Positions 1 to 7,796 of a stretch of DNA of 64,000 bases are shown here, in pieces. The notes below the pieces were generated by a model. The model was not told where the DNA came from and ran no database searches. It was given only the letters and a program-made list of their open reading frames with translations. Source of the stretch: Lutibacter citreus (GTDB lineage: Bacteria; Bacteroidota; Bacteroidia; Flavobacteriales; Flavobacteriaceae); NCBI RefSeq assembly GCF_003260195.1, contig NZ_QEIH01000003.1, positions 186,001-250,000 on the forward strand, in the 5' to 3' direction. Numbering within the stretch: position 1 is the first letter of the stretch; each line of letters opens with the position of its first letter. A program made the position numbers and the translations under genes.

Positions 1-62
1 GAGCTTATTCTGCGGATATTAAATTGTCTCCATTAGGTATTTCAGTTTTTAAGATAAAATAG
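1..62 (+). CDS. 3' end of an upstream gene, possibly a glycoside hydrolase (partial)
   Basis: An open frame enters from the left edge (first full codon at base 3) and stops with TAG at 60-62. It encodes a C-terminal tail ending in SPLGISVFKIK. Such tails occur at the end of the beta-sandwich domain of alpha-amylase-type hydrolases, and the next gene is a GH31 alpha-glucosidase, so a maltose or starch utilisation locus is plausible. That identity is inference from a very short piece. Confidence 0.4.
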   Translation, partial: AYSADIKLSPLGISVFKIK

Positions 63-169
63 TTACTATTTGTTATTAAGAGAATTATGCGTTGTAAATA
101 TTATATAATCTATAAAATTTACAACGTATTTTTATTTAAATCTATTATAAATTAGATAATTAAATTCAC

Positions 170-177
170 TATTTTTG
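170..177 (+). promoter_or_regulatory. Flavobacterial -7 promoter box (TATTTTTG)
   Basis: TATTTTTG matches the Bacteroidota consensus TAnnTTTG and lies 25 bp before the start codon of the GH31 gene. No clear TTTG element is seen at the -33 position. Function is inferred from position and consensus. Confidence 0.5.
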
Positions 178-202
178 CGTTTAGAATTTAGAAGAAAGAT
201 TT

Positions 203-2599
203 ATGATTTTAAGTACAGAATTAGAATATAAAGGGGATCAACGTCCCTCCAAAATAGTTTTTTATCAAAAAAATGTAAATACACTTTATTTTAAAAGTGA
301 AAATAATGTTGTTCTTGAGTTAACTATAGAAAGAGACAGTGTTTTACGATTTAGATATAGTACTACAGGCCGTTTTGATAAAGATTTTTCTTATGGTGTT
401 ACAATGCATGCCAGTAAAGGTTACAATCATTTAGAAATTGAAGAAGATGATGACAATTATATAATAACCACCTCTAAATTAATTTGTAATATATCTAAAT
501 TAGATATGAGAAAATCTATTTATGATGTTAAAGATAATACTTTAATTTTAGAAGATGAGATTGGTTTTCATTGGGAAGAGAGTTATGCAATAGGAGGAGA
601 TATTGTAAAAATGTCACTTGTTTCGCAACAAGCTGAAAACTATTATGGCTTAGGTGATAAACCTGTAGATAATAATTTAAAAGGAAGACGTTTTCAAAAT
701 TGGGTTACAGATTCATTTGCTTATGCAAGAGGAACAGATCCTATTTATAAAGCAATTCCGTTTTATACAGCTATCCATCATGGTAAGTCATATGGAATAT
801 TTTTTGATAATACATTTAAAACATTCTTCGATTTTTGTCAAGAACGTAGAAATATAACAAGTTTTTGGGCTGAAGGAGGTGAAATGAATTTTTACTTTAT
901 TTATGGTCCAGAAATGACAGAGGTAGTTTCTAATTATACAGATTTAACTGGTAGACCTCAAAATATTCCACCTTTATGGGCGTTAGGTTTTCACCAATGT
1001 AAATGGAGTTATTATCCAGAATCTAATGTTAAAGAAATAACTACAAAATTTAGAGAATTAAAAATCCCTTGTGACGCCATATATTTAGATATAGATTATA
1101 TGGAAGGTTTTAGGTGTTTTACTTGGAATAAAAAATATTTTCCAGACCCTAAAAGAATGGTGAAAGAATTAGCAGATGATGGATTTAAAACCATTGCTAT
1201 TATTGATCCAGGAATTAAAATTGATAATGATTACGATGTATTTAAAGAAGGATTAGAGAAAGATTATTTCTGTAAAAGAGCTGATGGTCCTTACATGAAA
1301 GGGAAAGTTTGGCCGGGAGAATGTTATTTTCCTGATTATACAAAACCTGAAGTACGTGAGTGGTGGTCTAACTTGTTTAAAGAATTGATTGAAGATATTG
1401 GCGTGAATGGAGTTTGGAATGATATGAATGAACCTGCTGTAATGGATGTTCCAGGTAAATCATTTCCAGATGATGTAAGACATGATTATGATGGGAATCC
1501 TTGTAGCCATAGAAAAGCGCACAATATTTATGGAATGCAAATGGCACGTGCAACTTACCATGGATTAAAGAAATTTAGTTATCCAAAGCGTCCTTTTGTA
1601 ATAACAAGATCGGCTTATTCAGGAACACAACGTTATACTTCAACATGGACAGGAGATAATGTTGCAACTTGGGATCATTTAGCCATAGCAAATCAACAAG
1701 CTCAAAGAATGAGTATGTCTGGTTTTTCTTTTGCAGGTTCTGATATTGGAGGTTTTGCTGAACAACCAACAGGTGAATTATTTGCACGTTGGATTCAACT
1801 TGGTGTTTTTCACCCATTTTGTAGAGTGCATTCGTCTGGTGATCATGGTGATCAAGAACCTTGGGTATTTGGTAAAACAATAACTGATATTGTTAGAAAA
1901 TTTATTGAAATTAGATATCAATTATTGCCTTATTTATATACATCCTTTTGGAGATATACAAATGAAGGAATTCCAATTTTAAAGTCGTTGGTATTGTTTG
2001 ATCAAAAAGATCCACATACACATAATAGAAATGACGAGTTTATTTTTGGTGAAAAGATTTTAATTTGTCCAATTATAGAACCAAATTCAAAAGGAAGAAG
2101 AATGTATATTCCTCATGGGAAATGGTATAATTTCTGGGACAATTCTACTGTTTTTGGGGGAGAAGAAGTATGGGTTGATGCAGATTTAGATAGTATGCCT
2201 ATTTTTGTTAAAGAAGGAGCTATTATTCCTAAATACCCTATTCAACAATATGTTGGTGAAAAAGAAATTGATGAACTTGTATTAGATTTGTACTTTAAAG
2301 AAGGGAAAGAAACTTCTGAAGTATATGAAGATGCTCATGATGGTTTTGATTATAAAAAAGGAAGATATAGTTTAAGAAACTTTACTCAAGTTGGAAAAGA
2401 AGATTCTCTAACAATTCAACAATTTAAATCGGGTAAATATATTACTGGTTATAATAATATTAAAATTAATATTCACGGTTTACCATTTAAAATTAAAAGT
2501 ATAGAGGTTGATAATGAAAAAATTGATATTTCTAAAATAAATGGAAATGTTACATTTGATGTAACTAAAGAATTTAGAGAAATATATATAGAAAGTTAA
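203..2599 (+). CDS. Glycoside hydrolase family 31 alpha-glucosidase
   Basis: A 798-residue GH31 enzyme, expected to release glucose from non-reducing ends of alpha-glucans such as maltodextrins. The family signature WNDMNEP is present, with the nucleophile at Asp407; the acid/base is Asp485 in TWTGDN. Order: N-terminal beta-sandwich (about 1-250), TIM barrel (about 260-600), C-terminal beta domains. No signal peptide is evident, suggesting a cytoplasmic enzyme, although some GH31 enzymes are periplasmic. The preceding partial gene may be an amylase, which would fit a starch-use locus. The gene ends in a strong terminator, so it is the last of its unit. Other GH31 activities (alpha-xylosidase) are less likely but not excluded. 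Confidence 0.93.
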   Translation: MILSTELEYKGDQRPSKIVFYQKNVNTLYFKSENNVVLELTIERDSVLRFRYSTTGRFDKDFSYGVTMHASKGYNHLEIEEDDDNYIITTSKLICNISKLDMRKSIYDVKDNTLILEDEIGFHWEESYAIGGDIVKMSLVSQQAENYYGLGDKPVDNNLKGRRFQNWVTDSFAYARGTDPIYKAIPFYTAIHHGKSYGIFFDNTFKTFFDFCQERRNITSFWAEGGEMNFYFIYGPEMTEVVSNYTDLTGRPQNIPPLWALGFHQCKWSYYPESNVKEITTKFRELKIPCDAIYLDIDYMEGFRCFTWNKKYFPDPKRMVKELADDGFKTIAIIDPGIKIDNDYDVFKEGLEKDYFCKRADGPYMKGKVWPGECYFPDYTKPEVREWWSNLFKELIEDIGVNGVWNDMNEPAVMDVPGKSFPDDVRHDYDGNPCSHRKAHNIYGMQMARATYHGLKKFSYPKRPFVITRSAYSGTQRYTSTWTGDNVATWDHLAIANQQAQRMSMSGFSFAGSDIGGFAEQPTGELFARWIQLGVFHPFCRVHSSGDHGDQEPWVFGKTITDIVRKFIEIRYQLLPYLYTSFWRYTNEGIPILKSLVLFDQKDPHTHNRNDEFIFGEKILICPIIEPNSKGRRMYIPHGKWYNFWDNSTVFGGEEVWVDADLDSMPIFVKEGAIIPKYPIQQYVGEKEIDELVLDLYFKEGKETSEVYEDAHDGFDYKKGRYSLRNFTQVGKEDSLTIQQFKSGKYITGYNNIKINIHGLPFKIKSIEVDNEKIDISKINGNVTFDVTKEFREIYIES

Positions 2600-2623
2600 A
2601 ACAATCTATTTATTATAAATAAT

Positions 2624-2659
2624 AAAAGCCTACTATTTTAATAATAGTGGGCTTTTTTT
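2624..2659 (+). terminator. Intrinsic terminator after the GH31 gene
   Basis: The stem AAGCCTACTATT / AATAGTGGGCTT has one mismatch and a short AT loop, and is followed by seven Ts. It lies 25 bp after the GH31 stop codon. Confidence 0.8.
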
Positions 2660-2703
2660 GTAAGTTTTTCTTTTAATTACGACCATACTCTAAACTTAAA
2701 TAG

Positions 2704-3375
2704 ATGAAAAAACTTTGGTATTTTGAAAATGTAAACTTATTTAAAATTTTATGTCCACATAAATTTTCGGATTATAAGGATTGCCATAATTTTTCTAATT
2801 ACTCAAAAAACGATTATATTTATTTTGAAAAAGACGCATCTACAAAAGTTTATTTAATTGAAAAAGGAAAAGTTAAGTTGGGTTATTATACAGAAGAAGG
2901 AGCAGAAGTTGTAAAAGCAATTTTATGTAAAGGGGAACTTTTTGGAGAGAAAGCTATTTTAGGTGAAGAAAAAAGAAATGAGTTTGCTCAATCTTTAGAT
3001 AATAATACTTCAATTTGTCCAATAGGAGTTTCAACATTACATGATTTAATGAGAGATAATCAAAATTTTACTTTAAAAATTTATAAATTCATTAGTTTTA
3101 GAATTCAAAAATTAGAGAGAAGATTACAAATCCTTTTATTTAAAGATGCTAAAACCAGATTATTAGATTTTCTTGATGAACTTTGTGAAGATTATGGTGT
3201 TTGTTGTGAGGAAACAGGAAAATTAAAGGCAAAACATCCATACACACAAAAAGACATTGCAAATTTAATAGGAACTTCAAGACCAACTTTAAATCTGATA
3301 ATGAACGAGTTGAAAGTAGATAATATTATAGATTTTAAAGGAAAGGAAATACTTTTTTTAAAAAAAACTGCATAA
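2704..3375 (+). CDS. Crp/Fnr-family transcriptional regulator
   Basis: A 223-residue regulator with an N-terminal cyclic-nucleotide-binding-like jelly roll (about 25-135), a dimer helix and a C-terminal winged helix-turn-helix (about 175-215; YTQKDIANLIGTSRPTLN is the recognition HTH). Cysteines occur at 17 and 26 and in a CC pair near 185, but not in the spacing of the FNR iron-sulfur ligands, so oxygen sensing cannot be claimed. The effector is unknown. A perfect 20-bp palindrome of the right form for a Crp/Fnr site begins at the stop codon of this gene and precedes the next gene, which suggests local regulation or autoregulation. Confidence 0.9.
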   Translation: MKKLWYFENVNLFKILCPHKFSDYKDCHNFSNYSKNDYIYFEKDASTKVYLIEKGKVKLGYYTEEGAEVVKAILCKGELFGEKAILGEEKRNEFAQSLDNNTSICPIGVSTLHDLMRDNQNFTLKIYKFISFRIQKLERRLQILLFKDAKTRLLDFLDELCEDYGVCCEETGKLKAKHPYTQKDIANLIGTSRPTLNLIMNELKVDNIIDFKGKEILFLKKTA

Positions 3376-3393
3376 TGTTAGCTAGCTAACATT
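3374..3393. promoter_or_regulatory. Perfect 20-bp palindrome, candidate Crp/Fnr operator
   Basis: A perfect inverted repeat centred between 3383 and 3384, with inner form GTTAG-CTAG-CTAAC, the 5-4-5 arrangement typical of Crp/Fnr sites. Its centre is about 30 bp before the -7 box at 3413-3420, so about 42 bp before the expected transcription start, which is the class II activator position. It overlaps the regulator's stop codon. It could also be a short terminator, but the loop would be too small and the following run is TTTTAAAA. Confidence 0.55.
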
Positions 3394-3412
3394 TTAAAAT
3401 ACTTTACATCGA

Positions 3413-3420
3413 TATTTTTG
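3413..3420 (+). promoter_or_regulatory. Flavobacterial -7 promoter box (TATTTTTG)
   Basis: TATTTTTG lies 25 bp before the start codon of the lipoprotein gene at 3446 and about 20 bp after the perfect palindrome. Confidence 0.55.
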
Positions 3421-3445
3421 TAATATAACTTAAAAACAAATTATT

Positions 3446-4321
3446 ATGACAAGAATTTTAAAATTTATAGCATTGTTCAGTATTGCTTTAATGGTTTCAA
3501 ATTGTTCAGATGACGATGAAGCAACAACTAAAAATTTAGGATTAAACATTTCAGGTTTGGAAAACCTTGGTTCAGATTATGTATATGAAGGTTGGATAAT
3601 TGTAGAAGGTTCCGCTGTTACTACAGGTAGGTTTTCAGTTAATGACAATGGTGTACTTTCTGAAACAAATTTTATTTTAGATATTGATGATTTAAATGCC
3701 GCTTCAACTTTTGTATTAACAATTGAAAAAGTTGTTGGTGATGATCCAGGACCAAGTGATGTTCATATTTTAGCGGGAGATTTTTCTGGAAATTCAGGAA
3801 ATTTAACTATTGATCACGGAGCAGCTTTGGGAAATAATTTTTCCACTTCTGATGGAAATTATATTTTGGCCACTCCAACAAATGGAGATAATAATGATGA
3901 AAATAGTGGAGTTTGGTTTTTAGACTTATCTTCAGGTAGTCCAGCAGTAGGATTAAATTTACCTATACTTCCTGCAGGATGGCAATATGAAGGTTGGGTA
4001 GTTACAGGAGGAATACCAGTTACTTCAGGTAAATTTACCAACGTTTCTGGTGTAGATGATTTTAATGGATTTAGCGGAACTATGGGAGGACCTCCTTTTC
4101 CAGGTGAGGATTTTTTAAATAATGCACCATCGGGTTTAACTTTCCCTATAAATTTACCTGGAGGAAAAGCTGTTATCTCTATTGAGCCAGTTCCAGATAA
4201 TAGTCCAAATCCCTTTTTATTAAAACCTTTAGTAGCAGATATCCCTGCAAACGCTACAGACCACACTACATATAGTATGGGTCAAAACTTAAATTTTCCA
4301 ACAGGTACTTTTACCAGATAA
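3446..4321 (+). CDS. Lipoprotein with two RskA-like anti-sigma-type domains
   Basis: A 291-residue protein with a lipoprotein signal peptide ending in SNCSDDD (lipobox cysteine near residue 20) and an acidic stretch after it, so it is likely anchored in the outer membrane. Two repeats are visible: YVYEGWIIVEGSAVTTGRF near 45-65 and WQYEGWVVTGGIPVTSGKF near 175-195. This x-YxxWxVxxGxPVxxGxF pattern resembles the C-terminal domain of anti-sigma-K factor RskA. There is no transmembrane segment or sigma-binding N-terminus, so it is not a classical anti-sigma factor. Its own promoter sits next to the Crp/Fnr-like palindrome. Confidence 0.75.
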   Translation: MTRILKFIALFSIALMVSNCSDDDEATTKNLGLNISGLENLGSDYVYEGWIIVEGSAVTTGRFSVNDNGVLSETNFILDIDDLNAASTFVLTIEKVVGDDPGPSDVHILAGDFSGNSGNLTIDHGAALGNNFSTSDGNYILATPTNGDNNDENSGVWFLDLSSGSPAVGLNLPILPAGWQYEGWVVTGGIPVTSGKFTNVSGVDDFNGFSGTMGGPPFPGEDFLNNAPSGLTFPINLPGGKAVISIEPVPDNSPNPFLLKPLVADIPANATDHTTYSMGQNLNFPTGTFTR

Positions 4322-4360
4322 ATGAAGAGGTTTTACCTTTTTTTAATTTAATATAATTAC

Positions 4361-4388
4361 AAAAGCTTCCTTATTGGAAGCTTTTTTT
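4361..4388 (+). terminator. Intrinsic terminator
   Basis: AAAAGCTTCC-TTATT-GGAAGCTTTT followed by a T run, 40 bp after the lipoprotein gene. Confidence 0.85.
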
Positions 4389-4400
4389 GGATCAAATGTG

Positions 4401-4408
4401 TATATTTG
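4401..4408 (+). promoter_or_regulatory. Flavobacterial -7 promoter box (TATATTTG)
   Basis: TATATTTG matches TAnnTTTG. It lies just after the terminator and 40 bp before fabG. Confidence 0.45.
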
Positions 4409-4448
4409 ATTCTTAAAAATTAATGAATAATCTATTATATAAAAAAGT

Positions 4449-5195
4449 ATGAAACTTTTAGAGAATAAAACAGCTTTAATTACTGGAGCAACACGAGGAA
4501 TAGGAAAGGGAATTGCACAGGTTTTTGCAAAGCAAGGTGCTAATGTTGCTTTTACATATAGCTCTTCAGTTGAAGCAGCGGTTGCTCTTGAAAAAGAATT
4601 AGAGTCTTTTGGAGTTAAAGCTAAAGGGTATCAATCTAATGCCGCAAATTTTGATGCAGCTCAAGAATTAGCTTCAGAAGTTTTAAAAGAATTTGGAACT
4701 ATTGATATCTTAATTAATAATGCAGGTATAACAAAAGATAATTTATTAATGCGTATTTCTGAAGCTGATTTTGATACAGTGATGAATGTAAATTTAAAAT
4801 CTGTATTTAATTTAACCAAAGCAGTTATAAGACCTATGATGAAACAACGTGCAGGATCTATTATTAATATGAGTTCAGTTGTTGGTTTAAAAGGAAATGC
4901 TGGTCAGTCTAATTATGCAGCTTCAAAAGCTGGTATTTTGGGTTTTTCAAAATCAGTAGCACTTGAATTAGGATCAAGAAATATAAGATGTAATGTTATT
5001 GCTCCTGGTTTTATTGAAACTGAAATGACAGCAACTTTACCTGAAGATACAGTTAAGGAATGGAGAAATTCAATTCCTTTAAAAAGAGGTGGTACACCAG
5101 AAGATATTGCAAATGCTTGCGTATTTTTAGCTTCTGATATGAGTGCTTATATTACGGGGCAAACATTAAGTGTTGATGGTGGAATGTTAACCTAA
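4449..5195 (+). CDS. fabG: 3-oxoacyl-[acyl-carrier-protein] reductase
   Basis: A 248-residue short-chain dehydrogenase that reduces 3-oxoacyl-ACP to 3-hydroxyacyl-ACP with NADPH in type II fatty acid synthesis. It shows the cofactor motif TGATRGIGKG at the N-terminus, NNAG near residue 90, the catalytic Ser near 142 and the YxxxK motif in YAASKAG near 155. Length and the C-terminal SVDGGM match FabG. The start ATG follows a -7 box by 40 bp. It stands alone, not in a fab operon, so a second FabG elsewhere is possible. Confidence 0.93.
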   Translation: MKLLENKTALITGATRGIGKGIAQVFAKQGANVAFTYSSSVEAAVALEKELESFGVKAKGYQSNAANFDAAQELASEVLKEFGTIDILINNAGITKDNLLMRISEADFDTVMNVNLKSVFNLTKAVIRPMMKQRAGSIINMSSVVGLKGNAGQSNYAASKAGILGFSKSVALELGSRNIRCNVIAPGFIETEMTATLPEDTVKEWRNSIPLKRGGTPEDIANACVFLASDMSAYITGQTLSVDGGMLT

Positions 5196-5249
5196 TTAAT
5201 AATGAAATAATTTAACAAGAAAAGAGAAAAGTAAATTAGTAAATAAATA

Positions 5250-7268
5250 ATGCAAACAATTTTCGTTTTTTTAGCTATTATAGTGGCATTAGGAGTTGCT
5301 TTTTTTCAATACCTATATAAGAATAAAGAGAAAAGCCAATTAAAATATTGGCTTTCTCTTTTACGTTTTATTAGTATTTTTGGAATTCTAATTCTTCTTA
5401 TAAATCCTTCTTTTAAAAAAACTATTACCGAATCTATTAAACCTAATTTAATAGTAGCTGTTGATAATTCTAAATCTATTAAGCTAAACTCTAAAGGTGA
5501 TTTTACTAAAAGTATTGTTAAAAATCTAAAGAGTAATGAAATCTTAAATAATAAATATTCAATAAAATATTATGGGTTTGGGAATGGTGTTTATTTACTA
5601 GACTCCTTAAAATTTAATGAAAGTCAAACTAATATTTCGGCTCCTGTTAATGAATTTTCAAAGTTATTTAAAGAAAATAATAACCCTGTTATTTTAATAT
5701 CAGATGGAAATCAAACAGTAGGGAATAGCTTAGATTTTATTAATTATAAAAGTCCTATATATCCTATTATTATTGGTGATACAACTAAATTTGAAGATAT
5801 ATCTATAGGGCAATTAAATGTAAATAAATACAGTTATATTAATAATAAATTACCTGTTGAAGTATTTATTAATTATTTTGGAAACAAATCTATTAGTAAA
5901 CAATTTAGTGTTTATAATAAATCAAAAAGGGTATTTTCTAAAACAATTGAATTTTTAAAAAATGAAAATGTAAAAACGGAATCTTTTTACATAACAGCAG
6001 AAGAGAAAGGAACTCAATTTTTTACAGCGAAGATTGAAAATTTAGAGAATGAATTAAATGTATTAAATAATAAAAAGAGTTTCAGTATAAATGTAATTGA
6101 AGAAACATCAAAAATTTTGATATTATCTTCAATTATTCATCCAGATCTTGGAATGCTAAAAAAATCTATTGAAAGTAATAAACAGCGTTCTGTTTCAATT
6201 AAAAATATTTCAGATTTTAAAGGAAATATTTCAGATTTTCAATTGATTATACTTTATCAACCTTCAAAAGATTTTGAGACGGTAATGAAAGAAATTTCAA
6301 CCAGAAAAATAAATAATTTTGTAATAACTGGTATAAGTACAGATTGGAGTTTTTTAAATAAAGTTCAAAATAATTATAAAAAAAATACTACATCACAAAC
6401 AGAAGAATACTATGCTGTTCATAATGTAAACTATCCTAGTTTTGTTCTAGAAAATATTAATTTTTCTGAATTTGCTCCTTTAGAAGATAATTTTGGGCCT
6501 ATTCAATTTAATGTTAAAGCAAATTCATTATTGTATCAAAAAATTGGACCAATCACTACTGAACAAGCCTTATTAGCTACTTTTAAAATTAATGACTATA
6601 AACAGGGAGTACTTTTTGGAGAAAATATATGGCGTTGGAGAATGAATAGTTTTCAAGAAAATAAAACATTCGAAATTTTTGATGGGTTTATTGCAAATCT
6701 AATTCAATATTTATCTTCAAATTTAAAAAATGAACGATTAAATGTAACTGTTGATCCATTATTTTATGCAAACGAAACTGTTGATATTTTAGCAAGTTAT
6801 TTGGATGAAAATTTTCAAATTGATACCAGAACAAAGTTATGGGTTACAATTTCAAGTAAAGAAAATAATTATATTAAAAAAATACCTTTTGCTCTTTTCA
6901 AAAATCAATATAAAGCGGAATTTTCAAATATCCCTTCTGGAGAATATATTTATTCTGTAACGGTAGATAACCAAAATAGTAAAAGTTCAGGGAGTTTTAA
7001 AGTCCTATCTTTTCATGTGGAACAGCAATTTAAAAATTCAAATGATGAATCTTTAAAAAAATTGGCCGCAAATTCAAATGGGAAAATCTATTATGAAAAT
7101 GATGTAGATAAATTAATTTCAAATTTACAGAGCAACAATAGTTTTAAAAGTATTCAAAAATCAAAAGTTATTGAAACACCTTTAATTGATTGGGAGTGGA
7201 TTTTAGGAATTATTCTCTTAAGTTTAAGTTTAGAATGGTTTACTAGAAAATATTTTGGAAAAATTTAA
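5250..7268 (+). CDS. Membrane protein with VWA-like domain, function unknown
   Basis: A 672-residue protein with two transmembrane helices at the N-terminus (about 3-20 and 35-53), a long periplasmic part and one helix at the C-terminus (about 645-663). The stretch IVAVDNSKSIK near 73 resembles the start of a von Willebrand A domain with a partial DxSxS metal site. The layout resembles Bacteroidota membrane proteins with VWA and glutamine-amidotransferase-like domains found near the BatA/BatB group. No catalytic residues can be named. It starts 54 bp after fabG and may be read from the same transcript. Confidence 0.7.
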   Translation: MQTIFVFLAIIVALGVAFFQYLYKNKEKSQLKYWLSLLRFISIFGILILLINPSFKKTITESIKPNLIVAVDNSKSIKLNSKGDFTKSIVKNLKSNEILNNKYSIKYYGFGNGVYLLDSLKFNESQTNISAPVNEFSKLFKENNNPVILISDGNQTVGNSLDFINYKSPIYPIIIGDTTKFEDISIGQLNVNKYSYINNKLPVEVFINYFGNKSISKQFSVYNKSKRVFSKTIEFLKNENVKTESFYITAEEKGTQFFTAKIENLENELNVLNNKKSFSINVIEETSKILILSSIIHPDLGMLKKSIESNKQRSVSIKNISDFKGNISDFQLIILYQPSKDFETVMKEISTRKINNFVITGISTDWSFLNKVQNNYKKNTTSQTEEYYAVHNVNYPSFVLENINFSEFAPLEDNFGPIQFNVKANSLLYQKIGPITTEQALLATFKINDYKQGVLFGENIWRWRMNSFQENKTFEIFDGFIANLIQYLSSNLKNERLNVTVDPLFYANETVDILASYLDENFQIDTRTKLWVTISSKENNYIKKIPFALFKNQYKAEFSNIPSGEYIYSVTVDNQNSKSSGSFKVLSFHVEQQFKNSNDESLKKLAANSNGKIYYENDVDKLISNLQSNNSFKSIQKSKVIETPLIDWEWILGIILLSLSLEWFTRKYFGKI

Positions 7269-7313
7269 CCCAGATTAAAAATAACTTGAATTAAAGAACA
7301 AGTTTAAAAATTG

Positions 7314-7321
7314 TATTTTTG
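7314..7321 (+). promoter_or_regulatory. Flavobacterial -7 promoter box (TATTTTTG)
   Basis: TATTTTTG only 8 bp before the start codon of the small His-rich protein gene. The efflux-module mRNA would have almost no 5' leader. Confidence 0.5.
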
Positions 7322-7329
7322 TTTACTAA

Positions 7330-7734
7330 ATGAAATTTTCATCTATCATATTGTCCTTAATTATATTCATTCAAAGTGTAGGTTTAAACTTTGAAGATAT
7401 AAATAAGTTAAATAATTTGGTTAAAGACATTTCTTGTCATTTAGAAGAAGGAGAGACAATTAATGACTTTTTATTTGAACATTATTATAATAAAAGTTCT
7501 ATTGAGAAAGCCTCTTTAGTTCACCATCATAAACACAAAAATCATGATGAACATGGAGATTTACCGTTTCAACATGATTGTTTAAATTCTCATATGAATT
7601 TGGTTTATGTATTTTCTCCAACCATCACAACTATAGAAATTCCAGATATTGTTTCTAAAAGAGATGTTTATGCTTATATAGAAAGAAATACTTCACATTT
7701 GGAAAATAGTATTTTTCAACCTCCTAAAGTTTAA
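7330..7734 (+). CDS. Small secreted His-rich protein of efflux module 1
   Basis: A 134-residue protein with an N-terminal signal peptide or anchor (about 1-18) and a His-rich centre (HHHKHKNHDEH near 74-84, then FQHDCLNSH), ending in IFQPPK. The gene at 13586 encodes a paralogue with the same order of parts, and each lies just upstream of a CzcA-TolC fusion gene. Periplasmic metal binding or metal delivery to the pump is inferred from the histidines and the repeated context. I do not recognise a named family. Confidence 0.75.
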   Translation: MKFSSIILSLIIFIQSVGLNFEDINKLNNLVKDISCHLEEGETINDFLFEHYYNKSSIEKASLVHHHKHKNHDEHGDLPFQHDCLNSHMNLVYVFSPTITTIEIPDIVSKRDVYAYIERNTSHLENSIFQPPKV

Positions 7735-7796
7735 GTCTTAAAATATTTAATACCTAAAATAGGTATACACAAAATTTTAAACTTAAATTTTTTTTA

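Noticed and set aside
2704..3375. FNR-type oxygen sensor
   Set aside because: Cysteines are present, but not in the N-terminal cluster spacing plus central Cys that binds the 4Fe-4S cluster in FNR.
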